Position numbers and translations under genes: made by a program. Below the pieces are notes generated by a model. It ran no database searches and was not told the origin of the DNA. It saw only the letters and a program-made list of their open reading frames with translations. Source: CAVQCX01 sp963775335 (GTDB lineage Bacteria > Pseudomonadota > Gammaproteobacteria > Chromatiales > Chromatiaceae). Taken from it: a stretch of DNA of 64,000 nucleotides. The DNA is taken from contig CAVZIJ010000002.1 in assembly GCA_963775335.1 (NCBI GenBank), positions 558,001-622,000 of the forward strand. Reading direction: 5' to 3'. Below, one piece after another: positions 5,884-15,177 of this stretch; within the stretch, counting starts at the first letter, position 1; each line of letters starts with the position of its first letter.

Positions 5884-8565
5884 ATGAGCGTCCGTAACCT
5901 CGATTACCTGTTCAAACCCCGCTCCCTGGCGCTGATCGGAGCCTCCGACCGTCCGCGCAGCGTCGGCTCGGTGGTCATGCGCAACCTTCTCAAAGGGGAG
6001 TTCGGCGGGCCTGTGATGCCCGTCAACCCCAAACACCGCTCCGTGGCCGGCGTGCTGGCCTACCCGGACATCGAAAGTCTTCCGGTGACCCCGGACTTGG
6101 CGGTGGTCGCGACCCCGCCGCACACGGTGCCATCCATCATCGGCCAGCTCGGCGAGCGCGGCACCAAAGCAGCCGTTGTGATGACGGCAGCCATGAGCCA
6201 GCACCACGACGAGGAGGGCCGCACACTCCAGCAGGCCATGCTGGATGCCGCCCGTCCCCACACCCTGCGCATCCTCGGGCCCAACTGTCTGGGCATGATC
6301 GTGCCCGCTATCGGCCTGAACGCCAGCTTCTCCCACACAGACATCCTGCCCGGCAAGATCGCCTTCATCTCCCAGTCCGGCGCCCTGTGCACCACGGTCC
6401 TGGACTGGGCCCGCTCGGGAGGCATCGGTTTCTCGCACTTCATCTCGCTGGGGGACAAGGGCGACGTCGACTTCGGTGACATGCTGGACTATCTGAGCTC
6501 CGACGCTACGGTGCAGGCCATCCTGCTGTATGTGGAATCGATCAAGAACGCCCGCAAGTTCATGTCGGCCGCCCGCGCAGCCGCGCGCAACAAGCCTGTG
6601 CTCGCCATCAAAGCCGGGCGGGTTGCCGAAGGGGCCCGGGCGGCCGCCTCTCACACCGGCGCTCTGGCCGGAGCCGACGACGTCTACGACGCCGCCTTCG
6701 CCCGCGCAGGCATGCTGCGGGTGTACGAGATCGACGAGCTGTTCGACGCCGTGGAGACCCTGGCCCGCACCCGACCCATGCAGGGCGAGCGCCTGGCCAT
6801 CCTCACCAACGGCGGCGGTCCGGGCGTGATGGCGACGGACTACCTGATCGCCGCCGGCGGCAAGCTTGCCGAGCTCGCGCCGCAGACCATCGAGCGGCTG
6901 GACCAGGCCCTGCCGGACTCCTGGTCTCGGGCCAATCCGGTTGACATCATCGGTGACGCCCCCGACACACGATACGCCGCAGGCCTGTCGGCACTGCTCG
7001 CCTGCAAACAGATCGACGCCCTGCTGGTCATGCACGCCCCCACCGCCATCGCCCCCGCGGAGGAGTCTGCGCGGGCCGTAGCCGAAGCTGCGAAAGGGGC
7101 CCAGCGCAACATCCTCACCTGCTGGCTGGGGCGCCAGGGCGTGGCCAAGGCCCGTGGCATCTTCCGCGAGGCCGGGCTGCCCACCTACGACACCCCCGAG
7201 AGTGCGGTGCGCGGCTTCCTGCACATGGTGCGCTACCGGCGCAACCAGGAGCTGCTGATGGAGACCCCGCCCTCGGTCCCCAGCGAGTTCACGCCGGCCA
7301 CCACCACCGCCCGGCTGGTGCTGGAGAACGCCCTCGCGGAGGGCCGGGAGCAGCTCAGCGAGCCCGAGGCCAAGGCGGTGTTCGCCGCCTACGGCATCCC
7401 GGTGGTCGAGACCCATATCGCCAGCACGCCCAAGGCCGCCGCTGCCTCGGCGGTCCAGATGGGCTTTCCCGTCGCCATCAAGATCCTGTCGCCGGACATC
7501 GTCCACAAGTCCGACGTGGGGGGCGTGGTATTGGACCTGGAAAGCTCGCAGGAGGTGGAGCACGCCGCCCAGGCCATGCTCAACCGCCTCCGGGAGATAG
7601 AGCCCGACGCCCGCATCCGCGGCTTTTCGGTGCAGCGGATGGCCCGACGCCCGGGGGCGCACGAGCTGATCGTGGGCGTGACCACCGATGCTATCTTCGG
7701 CCCGATCATCCTGTTCGGAGCAGGCGGCATCGCGGTGGAGGTCATCAAGGACCGCGCCGTTGCGCTGCCCCCAATGAACATGAAGCTGGCCGGCGAGCTG
7801 ATCTCCCGTACCCGCATCTCCCGGCTGCTGGCGGGCTACCGGGGCCGCCCGCCCGCGCACCTGGACGCGATCAAGCTCACCTTGATCCAGATCTCCCAGC
7901 TCATCGTGGATCTGCCGGAGATCGCGGAGCTGGACATCAACCCGCTGTTCGCGGACCACAACGGGGTGCTGGCCCTGGACGCCCGCATCCGTGTCCACCC
8001 CAGCGATCAGGCCGGCCCGGAGCGGCTGGCCATCCGGCCCTACCCCAAGGAGCTGGAGGAGCGCTCCCGCTTGCCCAGCGGCCGCCAGATCACCCTGCGC
8101 CCCATCCGCCCCGAGGACGAGCCGGCCCACCACGTCTTCGTCTCCAAGCTCTCGCCCGAGGACATCCGGTTCCGCTTCTTCGGGCTGCTGCGCGAGATCC
8201 CGCACAGCCAGATGGCCCGCTTCACGCAGATCGACTACGACCGCGAGATGGCCTTCATCGCCACCACCACGGACGACGCGGGGCAACCCGAGACCCTGGG
8301 CGTGGTCCGCGCCATCGCCGACCCCAACAACCAGCACGCCGAGTTCGCCATCGTGGTGCGCTCCGACCTGCAACGCCAAGGGCTGGGCAAGCAGCTGATG
8401 CAAAAGATGATCGACTACGTCCGCGCCCGCGGGACCGGCGAGCTGTTCATGCAGACCCTGCGCGACAATACCGCCATGCAGCGTCTGGCCCGAAGCTTCG
8501 GCTTCGAGACCCGTCCCGGACGGGACGACGACACGGTGGACCTTTGCCTACGGCTGAATAGCTGA
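5884..8565 (+). CDS. pat: Pat-type protein lysine acetyltransferase (NDP-forming acyl-CoA synthetase-like plus GNAT)
   Basis: An 893-residue enzyme like Salmonella Pat/YfiQ, which acetylates lysines of acetyl-CoA synthetase and other proteins using acetyl-CoA. Order of domains: CoA-binding Rossmann domain (LFKPRSLALIGASDRPRSVG at the start), succinyl-CoA-synthetase-like flavodoxin domains (LGPNCLGMI; ISQSGAL; GGGPGVMATD at about 300), ATP-grasp domain (about 475-690, FPVAIKILSPDIVHKSDVGG), then GNAT (about 730-880, ITLRPIRPEDE, VVRSDLQRQGLGKQLMQ with the acetyl-CoA loop). Such proteins have lost synthetase activity and use that part for regulation. It stands alone, with its own candidate promoter and a hairpin downstream. 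Confidence 0.9.
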   Translation: MSVRNLDYLFKPRSLALIGASDRPRSVGSVVMRNLLKGEFGGPVMPVNPKHRSVAGVLAYPDIESLPVTPDLAVVATPPHTVPSIIGQLGERGTKAAVVMTAAMSQHHDEEGRTLQQAMLDAARPHTLRILGPNCLGMIVPAIGLNASFSHTDILPGKIAFISQSGALCTTVLDWARSGGIGFSHFISLGDKGDVDFGDMLDYLSSDATVQAILLYVESIKNARKFMSAARAAARNKPVLAIKAGRVAEGARAAASHTGALAGADDVYDAAFARAGMLRVYEIDELFDAVETLARTRPMQGERLAILTNGGGPGVMATDYLIAAGGKLAELAPQTIERLDQALPDSWSRANPVDIIGDAPDTRYAAGLSALLACKQIDALLVMHAPTAIAPAEESARAVAEAAKGAQRNILTCWLGRQGVAKARGIFREAGLPTYDTPESAVRGFLHMVRYRRNQELLMETPPSVPSEFTPATTTARLVLENALAEGREQLSEPEAKAVFAAYGIPVVETHIASTPKAAAASAVQMGFPVAIKILSPDIVHKSDVGGVVLDLESSQEVEHAAQAMLNRLREIEPDARIRGFSVQRMARRPGAHELIVGVTTDAIFGPIILFGAGGIAVEVIKDRAVALPPMNMKLAGELISRTRISRLLAGYRGRPPAHLDAIKLTLIQISQLIVDLPEIAELDINPLFADHNGVLALDARIRVHPSDQAGPERLAIRPYPKELEERSRLPSGRQITLRPIRPEDEPAHHVFVSKLSPEDIRFRFFGLLREIPHSQMARFTQIDYDREMAFIATTTDDAGQPETLGVVRAIADPNNQHAEFAIVVRSDLQRQGLGKQLMQKMIDYVRARGTGELFMQTLRDNTAMQRLARSFGFETRPGRDDDTVDLCLRLNS

Positions 8566-9163
8566 AGGGCCGAAAGAAAAAACTCAAGACGTCCACAAAA
8601 CAGGTCACCCTGTTCATGGCCCGACCTGTCCTGTTGCACGTGACATAGAGAACCCGGGGCCGAAGCCCGGAGACCCGGGCTTCGGGGTGGAACGACCCCC
8701 TGAAAAGGCCGGTGAAAAGTCATCTTCGTGCCGGTTACCCGGCTGAGCCGATGGATCGTGCTGTCGCCGACAACAATTCAGACGTTCGTCAGACCCTATC
8801 TCATCATTCCCCGCAGCCGCGACCGAGGTGATTTTGGCATTCGCTCGGGACCGACGTGCCGGGGCAGGTCGGCGCGCACCAACTCGATACAACCCGCCCG
8901 CACCGTGCACTATCTCCGGGAGGCCGATCTCCTACGCATACTCGAGACGACCCCGGGATCCGCCGGCATTGAAGAATTGTCGCAGTGGCATAGTAAGTGC
9001 TAGTCATCTGCCATCAGGCCAACGGCGGCTTGGTGGAAACGCGGTGATTTGCTCACCGCCGAATGGGCAACGGCGTCCATTTCCGTGACCTCGTATTTTT
9101 CCGAGGCACGGGGATCGACGCCGTTTTTTTGCTGATGTCTCATTGGCTTGAGGGGATCCTTCA
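8566..9163. other. 598-base gap with a hairpin after pat
   Basis: There is no supported gene. An 11-bp perfect stem, CCGAAGCCCGG/CCGGGCTTCGG, lies at 8660-8685 with a four-base loop and is a plausible terminator or RNA-stability hairpin. The only other feature I see is the sigma-54-like site at 8986-9001. Confidence 0.5.
8986..9001 (+). promoter_or_regulatory. Possible sigma-54 promoter before the formate/nitrite channel
   Basis: TGGCAT-N5-GTGCT keeps the GG-N10-GC spacing and TGGCA of the consensus; TTGC is GTGC. It lies about 160 bases before the channel gene. I found no convincing NtrC or NifA site upstream, so this remains a candidate for nitrogen control. Confidence 0.35.
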
Positions 9164-9994
9164 ATGGCTTATTTGCTGCCTTCGGAATTCGCCACCAAGA
9201 TGGTGGACTCGGGTGAATCCAAGATCTACATGTCCACCCGGGATACGCTGATCCGTGCCTACATGGCCGGCGCCACCCTTGCGCTCGCCGCTGTATTCGC
9301 GATCACCATCACCGTCCAGACCGGACAGCCGCTGCTTGGCGCGGTCCTGTTCCCCGTCGGGTTCGTCATGCTGTACCTGATGGGATTCGACCTGCTCACC
9401 GGTGTGTTCATGCTCACGCCGCTGGCCCTGCTCGACAAGCGTCCCGGCGTCACCCTGAACGGCGTGCTGCGCAATTGGGGCCTTGTGTTCCTGGGCAACT
9501 TCGCCGGCGCCCTGACGGTCGCCGTGATGATGGCGTTTATCTTTACCTTCGGTTTCTCCACGGACCCGGGGCCCGTGGGCGTAAAGATCGCGGGAATCGG
9601 CGTCGCACGTACACTCGGATATGCCAAGTGGGGGATCGCCGGCTGGCTCACCATCCTCCTGCGCGGCATGCTTTGCAACTGGATGGTGTCCATGGGCGTG
9701 GTCGGCGCCATGATCTCCACGCACGTCAGCGGCAAGGTCATCGCCATGTGGATGCCCATCATGCTGTTCTTCTACATGACATTCGAGCACTCCGTGGTGA
9801 ACATGTTCCTGTTCCCCTCTGCGATGATCATGGGCGGCAACTTCTCCATCGCCGACTACTTCATCTGGAACGAGATCCCCACCGTCCTGGGCAATCTGAT
9901 CGGCGGCATCACCTTCACGGGTCTGACCCTGTACAGCACGCACGTGCGCACCGCCCCGCGGCGCGAGCTCTCCGCCAAGCCTGCGATGGCCTGA
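9164..9994 (+). CDS. Formate/nitrite transporter (FNT) family channel
   Basis: A 276-residue inner-membrane protein with six hydrophobic segments, of the FocA/NirC pentameric channel family. The first family signature is a variant, LPVGFVMLYLMGFDLLTGVFML-like (about residues 64-85). Further on, RNWGLVFLGNFAGAL and LLRGMLCNWMVSMGV match the conserved re-entrant and pore regions, and FFYMTFEHSVVNMF carries the central pore histidine. Nitrite is the likelier substrate because a PP2C-kinase fusion and cyanase follow, a nitrogen-assimilation setting. GAGGGG just upstream supports the start. Confidence 0.9.
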   Translation: MAYLLPSEFATKMVDSGESKIYMSTRDTLIRAYMAGATLALAAVFAITITVQTGQPLLGAVLFPVGFVMLYLMGFDLLTGVFMLTPLALLDKRPGVTLNGVLRNWGLVFLGNFAGALTVAVMMAFIFTFGFSTDPGPVGVKIAGIGVARTLGYAKWGIAGWLTILLRGMLCNWMVSMGVVGAMISTHVSGKVIAMWMPIMLFFYMTFEHSVVNMFLFPSAMIMGGNFSIADYFIWNEIPTVLGNLIGGITFTGLTLYSTHVRTAPRRELSAKPAMA

Positions 9995-10050
9995 AGGGAA
10001 GCCACAGATGGTGTCCCGGCTCCCGCTCGGGGCGGGGCGCCTTTCGCGAC

Positions 10051-11787
10051 ATGTCCAGCGCACTGATCGTCTCCGTCGGACAGCATTCCGACAAGGGCCG
10101 GAAGGCAACCAATCAGGACTTTCACGGCCTGTGCATACCCCAGGAGCCGCAGCTCGGCAACAAAGGCGTTGCTATCGCACTGGCCGACGGGATCAGCAGC
10201 AGCGAGGTCAGCCATGTGGCCAGCCAAACCGCCGTGACCGGCTTTCTGGCTGACTATTTCTCCACGTCGGAAACCTGGTCGGTGAAGAAGTCGGCTCGAC
10301 GCGTCCTTTACGCGACGAATTCGTGGCTCTATGCCCAGACGCGGCGAAGCCAGTACCGCTACGACAAGGACAAGGGCTACGTCTGCACCTTTAGCGCCAT
10401 GGTGATCAAGTCCTCCACAGCGCATCTCTTCCACGTCGGCGATACCCGCATCTACCGGTTGCGGGGTGCCGACCTGGAGCAACTCACCGAAGACCATCGC
10501 TACTGGGTGTCCCGGGAGCAGAGCTACCTAAGCCGCGCCTTGGGGATCAACCAGCAGCTCGAAATCGACTACCAGACCCTGCCCGTCGAGCAGGACGACA
10601 TCTTCGTGCTCGCGACCGACGGCGTCTACGAGCACGCGTCGTCCGAGCTCATGACCCGGACGATCAACGCGCGCTTAGACGATTTGGACGCGGCCGCGAG
10701 GCTCATCGTCGAAGAGGCCCTGGCCCAGGGCAGCGGCGACAACTTGACGATACAGATCCTGCGCATCGAGGCCCTGCCCGACCGGGATGCCGGCGAGGTC
10801 TGCCAGCACCTGATCGAGCTGCCCTTCCCGCCAGCCCTGGCCGCGCGGATGGAGATCGACGGCTTCCGGATCATTCGGCCGCTGCACGCCAGTAGCCGCA
10901 GTCACGCCTTCCTGGCGGTGGATGGCGATACCGGCGAGCGGGTCGTCATCAAGACCCTTTCTACCGAGCAGCGCGGCGACCGCACCGCCCTGGAACGTTT
11001 CCTGCTGGAAGAATGGATCGCGCGGCGCATCGACAACGCGCATGTGCTGAAGCCCTGTGCCCTGACCCGCAAGCGCAACTACCTGTACATCGCCCTGGAG
11101 CTCATCGAGGGACAGACCCTGGCCCAGTGGATGCGTGACCACCCGAATCCCGATCTGAAGACCGTCCGCGGTCTGGTCGAGCAGATCGCCAAGGGCCTGC
11201 AAGCGTTCCACCGTCTGGAAATGCTGCACCAGGACCTGCGCCCCGAAAACGTCATGATCGACAACGCCGGTACCGTGAAGATCATCGACTTCGGTTCGAC
11301 CCGGGTGGCGGGCCTGGCCGAGATCGACGACGCAAGCGCTTTGTCTCCGATCCTGGGCACGGAGCAGTATTCTGCGCCCGAATACTTCCTTGGGGAAAAC
11401 GGCAGCACCCGTTCGGACATCTTTTCCCTCGGCGTCGTCACCTATCAGATGCTTACCGGGAAATTGCCCTATGGCACCCAGGTGCCCCAGTGCCGCACCC
11501 GGGCCGCCCAGCGCAAGCTCCGGTATGCTACGGCACAAACCGAAGCGCGGCCTATTCCCGCCTGGGTCGACGAGGCCATCGCCAAGGCGGTCCACCCCGA
11601 TCCTTACAAGCGTTACGGCGAGCTGTCCGAGCTCGTCTACGACCTCTCCCACCCGAACCAAGCATTTCTAGCCAAGACCCGACCACCCCTGATGGAGCGC
11701 CATCCGGTCGCTTTCTGGAAGACGGTATCATTCCTCCTGGCCCTGGCCCTCGTCGCTGTGTTGACCATGCACGCCGCAGGCGCATAA
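10051..11787 (+). CDS. Bifunctional PP2C phosphatase/Ser-Thr protein kinase, membrane-anchored
   Basis: A 578-residue fusion. Residues 1-240 are a PP2C domain with the metal-binding acidic motifs NQDFHG, ALADGISSS, HVGDTRIYRL, LATDGVYEHAS and GSGDNLTI. Residues about 270-535 are a Hanks-type kinase: lysine in VVIKTLS, catalytic loop HQDLRPEN (HQD instead of HRD), DFG in KIIDFGSTR, and APEYFLGENG plus RSDIFSLGVVTYQML. A C-terminal hydrophobic segment, TVSFLLALALVAVLTM, probably anchors it in the inner membrane. Such fusions often sit beside nitrate/nitrite uptake genes. The start lies 57 bases after the channel gene, so it may set channel activity or nitrogen-gene expression (inference). The stop codon touches a MITE-like element. 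Confidence 0.9.
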   Translation: MSSALIVSVGQHSDKGRKATNQDFHGLCIPQEPQLGNKGVAIALADGISSSEVSHVASQTAVTGFLADYFSTSETWSVKKSARRVLYATNSWLYAQTRRSQYRYDKDKGYVCTFSAMVIKSSTAHLFHVGDTRIYRLRGADLEQLTEDHRYWVSREQSYLSRALGINQQLEIDYQTLPVEQDDIFVLATDGVYEHASSELMTRTINARLDDLDAAARLIVEEALAQGSGDNLTIQILRIEALPDRDAGEVCQHLIELPFPPALAARMEIDGFRIIRPLHASSRSHAFLAVDGDTGERVVIKTLSTEQRGDRTALERFLLEEWIARRIDNAHVLKPCALTRKRNYLYIALELIEGQTLAQWMRDHPNPDLKTVRGLVEQIAKGLQAFHRLEMLHQDLRPENVMIDNAGTVKIIDFGSTRVAGLAEIDDASALSPILGTEQYSAPEYFLGENGSTRSDIFSLGVVTYQMLTGKLPYGTQVPQCRTRAAQRKLRYATAQTEARPIPAWVDEAIAKAVHPDPYKRYGELSELVYDLSHPNQAFLAKTRPPLMERHPVAFWKTVSFLLALALVAVLTMHAAGA

Positions 11788-12027
11788 TCCTAGAAACAGC
11801 AGTTGACCGCTTCGCGTAGCGATCGAGTGATTGCTTGGACTATGGTTCTGGACAAACTTGGTACTCACCCATCGGGTGATGGCCGCTACGACCACCAGGG
11901 CACGCACCGCGCGGCGCCTGGCTGCGTTATAACTCGTTGGAATAGAATGACTATTCCGCCTCGTCATACCTTGCCAGACACCACGCCGCACGCACCCTGG
12001 CGGCCGTTCAACTGCCGCTTCTAGGAT
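11788..12027. mobile_element. MITE-like palindromic element between kinase and cynS
   Basis: About 240 bases bounded by 20-base inverted repeats ATCCTAGAARCRGCAGTTGA (two mismatches), starting right at the kinase stop codon and ending about 70 bases before cynS. Inside is a small stem, GGAATAG-aatga-CTATTCC, near 11938-11957. There is no open frame of note. It is a non-autonomous element by structure; the transposase family is unknown. Confidence 0.6.
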
Positions 12028-12096
12028 AATCGCCACGACGGGACCGATCGGTACACTGACGCCATTCCCTTTCACCTCCATTGCAAGGAGATCACC

Positions 12097-12540
12097 ATGA
12101 CCCGAGACGAGATCACCCAGCTCATCCTGACCAGCAAGCGCCGCAAGCGGCTCAAGTGGTCCGAGCTCGCAGAGGCCACCGGACAGAGCAAGGAATGGAC
12201 CACGGCCGCCCTCTTGGGCCAGATGGCGCTGACCCCAGAGCAGGCCGGCAAGGTGGGTGCGATGCTCGATCTGCCCGCCGAAGCCATTGAAGTGCTGCAG
12301 GTGGCGCCTTACAAAGGCTCGCTGCCCACCGTCGTGCCGACCGACCCGCTGATCTACCGGTTCTACGAGCTGGTGAACGTATACGGCACCGCTATCAAGG
12401 AGTTGATCCACGAGGAGTTCGGCGACGGCATCATGAGCGCCATCGATTTTTCCATGGACATTACCCGGGAGCCGGACCCCAAGGGGGACCGGGTGCATAT
12501 CGTCATGAGCGGAAAATTCCTGCCGTACAAGATGTACTGA
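12097..12540 (+). CDS. cynS: Cyanase (cyanate hydratase)
   Basis: A 147-residue enzyme converting cyanate and bicarbonate to ammonia and CO2. The N-terminal helical domain is followed by the catalytic domain, where Arg88 and Glu91 (IYRFYELVNVYG) and Ser114 (DGIMSAIDFSM) correspond to Arg96, Glu99 and Ser122 of the 156-residue E. coli enzyme. It ends GKFLPYKMY, as usual. An AAGGAGAT site precedes the ATG. Neither cynR/cynT nor cyanate ABC genes are adjacent; it follows the nitrite channel and kinase, which suggests use of cyanate as a nitrogen source or its detoxification. Confidence 0.97.
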   Translation: MTRDEITQLILTSKRRKRLKWSELAEATGQSKEWTTAALLGQMALTPEQAGKVGAMLDLPAEAIEVLQVAPYKGSLPTVVPTDPLIYRFYELVNVYGTAIKELIHEEFGDGIMSAIDFSMDITREPDPKGDRVHIVMSGKFLPYKMY

Positions 12541-12721
12541 TCGCTACTTTCCCGCCCGTCGCTCGAGTGTCTTTGCCGGTATCGCCGGCAAGGGGCAGGC
12601 GAGCGGATGCTCGGGCTTCCCCGCAAATGAGGGCCATCTGCTTCGACTTTGCTCAAACATTGGCGCATCAATAACGATCGGCGTGCTACCGCACGACCTC
12701 GGCCGTCGACGGAGAAACATG

Positions 12722-13384
12722 ATGGATTCGGAGTTCTGGCTCGAACGTTGGGGGCGCGGCGAGATCGGCTTCCATCAGCGTGAGATAAACGCGCATCTTC
12801 AGGAATATTGGAAGCGCCTCGGCGCAGCGCCCGGGGGCCAGGTTTTCGTGCCTTTGTGCGGCAAGAGTCGAGACATGCTCTGGCTGCGCTCCGAGGGCCA
12901 CCCGGTGATCGCGGTGGAGGTGAGTCCACTGGCCGTAGAGGCCTTCTTCCGCGAGAACGATCTGGAGGTGCGGGTGAGGCGACAGGGCGCCTTTCGGCGC
13001 TGGGAGAGCGACGGCCTGGTGATCCTGCAGGGCGACTTCTTCGACCTCAGTGCGCCGGACCTGGTAGACGTGGCCGGCATCTACGACCGCGCCTCGCTGA
13101 TTGCCTTGCCGCCCGCGATGCGGCAGCGTTATTCGGCGCACCTGCGAGCGATCGCACCACCGCGGTCGGAGACCCTGCTGGTCACCATGGATTACGAACA
13201 GGGCGCGATGAACGGCCCGCCCTTCGCCGTCGCCGAGGGCGAGGTAACGGCGCTGTACGGTGACACCTACGCCGTGCAACGGCTGTTCGTGCTCGACGTG
13301 CTGGGGGAGAACCCGCGCTTTCGCGAGCGCGGCCTGAGCCGGTTGGAAGAGCGGGTGTACCACCTGGTGCCCCGCAACAGCTGA
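12722..13384 (+). CDS. tpm: Thiopurine S-methyltransferase family protein
   Basis: A 220-residue SAM-dependent methyltransferase. The N-terminal MDSEFWLERWGRGEIGFHQ and VFVPLCGKSRDMLWL (SAM-binding loop, about residues 38-54), VIAVEVSPLAVEAFF, VAGIYDRASLIALP and VTMDYEQGAMNGPPF are family hallmarks. Bacterial members methylate thiopurines and, in several organisms, selenium and tellurium oxyanions. The second of two adjacent ATGs is chosen because GGAG is seven bases before it. A GCCGG-tatcg-CCGGC hairpin in the preceding gap may terminate cynS. Confidence 0.92.
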   Translation: MDSEFWLERWGRGEIGFHQREINAHLQEYWKRLGAAPGGQVFVPLCGKSRDMLWLRSEGHPVIAVEVSPLAVEAFFRENDLEVRVRRQGAFRRWESDGLVILQGDFFDLSAPDLVDVAGIYDRASLIALPPAMRQRYSAHLRAIAPPRSETLLVTMDYEQGAMNGPPFAVAEGEVTALYGDTYAVQRLFVLDVLGENPRFRERGLSRLEERVYHLVPRNS

Positions 13385-13692
13385 CCGGACGTCGGCCCCG
13401 CAGTTGGCTACGCCAAGCGATCTTGCTTGGAGCCCAGAATAATCCCGCGTGTTTCCGGGCCGGAGACGACCACCAGCCGAACGGCCGCGACGCATGGGTG
13501 GTTGGACATACGTATCGTAGAAGACCGCCTCTTCGCCACGATCACGGGAAAGCAAAGCGCAGGGGCCCCGATTTCAAGGCGCGGCGAAAGGCGCATCGCC
13601 TCACCTATGTAACCCTTGCCGCCCCGCCGAAGCCGGCGTCAGAGACCAGCACGATGGCCTGGTTGATCTGGCCGTAGCCCTCAGTGGCCGGC
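13385..13692. other. Gap without a supported gene
   Basis: Short open frames exist on both strands, but none shows a family signature or a good ribosome site. A minus-strand stretch reading GYGQINQAIVLVSDAGFGGA near 13630-13690 looks protein-like and could be a decayed remnant; I cannot name it. Confidence 0.4.
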
Positions 13693-14388
13693 CTATACGC
13701 CGAGGCGCTCGAAGTCCCCGTAGGCGCTGCGCAGCCAGACCTTGACCCGCTGGCGCTCCATCAATCCCAAACCCTGGCCAGCGCCGTCCGGCGCCGAGTT
13801 GCTCGCCGCCCAGAAGCTCTTGTCCAGTCGGTCGATGCGTTGCATGGTGGGCTTGTGCAACGCCTTGAGCTCGATGATCGCGGCACCGAGCTCCGCCGCA
13901 CGCTGCTTTGCGGGCGACTCGTGAAACATGCCGAAATCCTCGCCACGCCCCCGATTGAGCACCAGGACGTAGCGGCCCTTCTGGCCGTAGCGCTCGATGA
14001 GGTTGGCAAGCAGATTGACCGAGTCCTTGCCGTCGTCCATCACATGCCAAAGATAGAGATCTATGCCGAGCTCCTCGGCGAGATCCAGCACAGCGCCGGT
14101 CTCCGCCCAATTGTGAACATCACGCTCGGTCTGGGCCGCCAAGTCCACCAGCACGTTCACGTCTTCGCCGCTGGCAGCCTCCATGATGCGGTCGAGATTC
14201 TCCAAGCGGCCTACTTCCAGGGGCTCGGCATACCCCGAGTAGTAGCGTAGCAGTGCCCCGTGGGAGCGGTCGGTGTCGAAGCCGGTCCACGGCGTCTCCC
14301 GGTCTATCCAGTACTGGGCCAGTAGCCGTGCGACGACCGATTTGCCAACGCCGCCCTTCTCACCGCCGATCAGATGAATACGACTCAT
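13693..14388 (-). CDS. ParA/Mrp-like P-loop ATPase
   Basis: A 231-residue soluble protein beginning MSRIHLIGGEKGGVGKSVVA, a deviant Walker A (KGGVGKS) of the ParA/MinD/Mrp class. VNVLVDLAAQTERDVHNW resembles a Walker B region, followed by YVLVLNRGRGEDFGMF. There is no ParB partner, no membrane helix and no metal-binding cysteine pair as in NifH or Mrp. Similar single genes are often labelled mobilisation or cell-division-inhibitor-like proteins. The actual role is unknown. A 10-bp stem hairpin lies upstream at 14460-14488. Confidence 0.7.
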   Translation of the reverse strand: MSRIHLIGGEKGGVGKSVVARLLAQYWIDRETPWTGFDTDRSHGALLRYYSGYAEPLEVGRLENLDRIMEAASGEDVNVLVDLAAQTERDVHNWAETGAVLDLAEELGIDLYLWHVMDDGKDSVNLLANLIERYGQKGRYVLVLNRGRGEDFGMFHESPAKQRAAELGAAIIELKALHKPTMQRIDRLDKSFWAASNSAPDGAGQGLGLMERQRVKVWLRSAYGDFERLGV

Positions 14389-14748
14389 AATGGTGCAGTT
14401 TCCCCGGGTTGCTGAACGATGGGTCCCATACAAGCAATCGGCGTACCATCCGGCCGGCTCCCGGACTCCACCACCAATGGAGTCCGGGATTGCGGCGCGA
14501 GAAGCACATTGGAACAGAAATGTCGGCGGTCTTAGCCGCGTGTTGCGGGGGCGGGTTACAACGGACGACTCAGAAAGGAAGAAGACAAGACCCCGCGCCC
14601 TTCTCGGGAAGGCAAAAGACGACAGCCGACCCTTCATTCCCGCGCGACCAGCGCTCATCGGAGCCGACATCCTCTGCAGGGGACCGGACCAGGGGAAAGG
14701 ATCAGGCTCCACAGGGTGACATCCGTCGAATCGGCGTAGCCACGGCGG
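14389..14748. other. Gap with a strong hairpin
   Basis: A perfect stem CCCGGACTCC/GGAGTCCGGG (14460-14488, nine-base loop) lies about 70 bases upstream of the ParA-like start. It could be a terminator for a minus-strand transcript coming from vapC, or a leader structure. Nothing else recognisable is present. Confidence 0.45.
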
Positions 14749-15177
14749 TTAGATCAAGACCAAGTTCTCCGCCTTGGCACCTGGCACCATCGGCAGTGCC
14801 ACGCCCCGATCGAATGTCACCAGACGACCTCGCTGCTTGAGCGCCAGGGCCAGAAGATCGACATCCGTAAGCTGGCGCGAGCCCAGGATATGGCTCCAGG
14901 CCACCCGCCCATTATCCAAGAGGCTGATCGAGTCGGGCCAGAACCTATGCCATTCGGTCGCCGTCGCGTCCGCCAGACGATCCGGTATCGCCACTGGCGG
15001 CAAAGCGCCCGGATATGCCGGCTGGGACAAGATGCGAATACAGCCATTCTGCGTCAGCGGGCAGGAGGCCCAGCCGTCTTCTATGTGGTCAACCAACCAG
15101 TTGCGAGCCAGCTGATGGTGCAAGTGATCCGGATCCAAGATTGCCACCAGGACGTTCACGTCCAGCAGCGAGCGCAT
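14749..15177 (-). CDS. vapC: PIN-domain toxin (VapC family)
   Basis: A 142-residue PIN ribonuclease. MRSLLDVNVLVAILDPDHLHH holds the first acidic residue (D6), a second acidic cluster lies in the middle, and LTDVDLLALALKQRGRLVTFD near the C-terminus gives the T/D-D and final D positions of the PIN active site. VapC toxins cleave tRNA or rRNA and are held inactive by VapB. Its ATG overlaps the stop of the upstream antitoxin gene (TGATG), as usual for such operons. Confidence 0.85.
   Translation of the reverse strand: MRSLLDVNVLVAILDPDHLHHQLARNWLVDHIEDGWASCPLTQNGCIRILSQPAYPGALPPVAIPDRLADATATEWHRFWPDSISLLDNGRVAWSHILGSRQLTDVDLLALALKQRGRLVTFDRGVALPMVPGAKAENLVLI

Noticed and set aside
5797..8403. 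An 868-codon minus-strand frame opposite pat
   Set aside because: Same antisense composition effect; the plus-strand Pat protein is unambiguous.
8640..8960. NifA or NtrC enhancer upstream of the formate/nitrite channel
   Set aside because: Near matches had the wrong spacing (TGT-N8-ACA, TGT-N13-ACA) or only half sites.
13385..13692. Small genes on either strand
   Set aside because: Frames of 60-84 codons have no family signature, and their starts lack ribosome sites.
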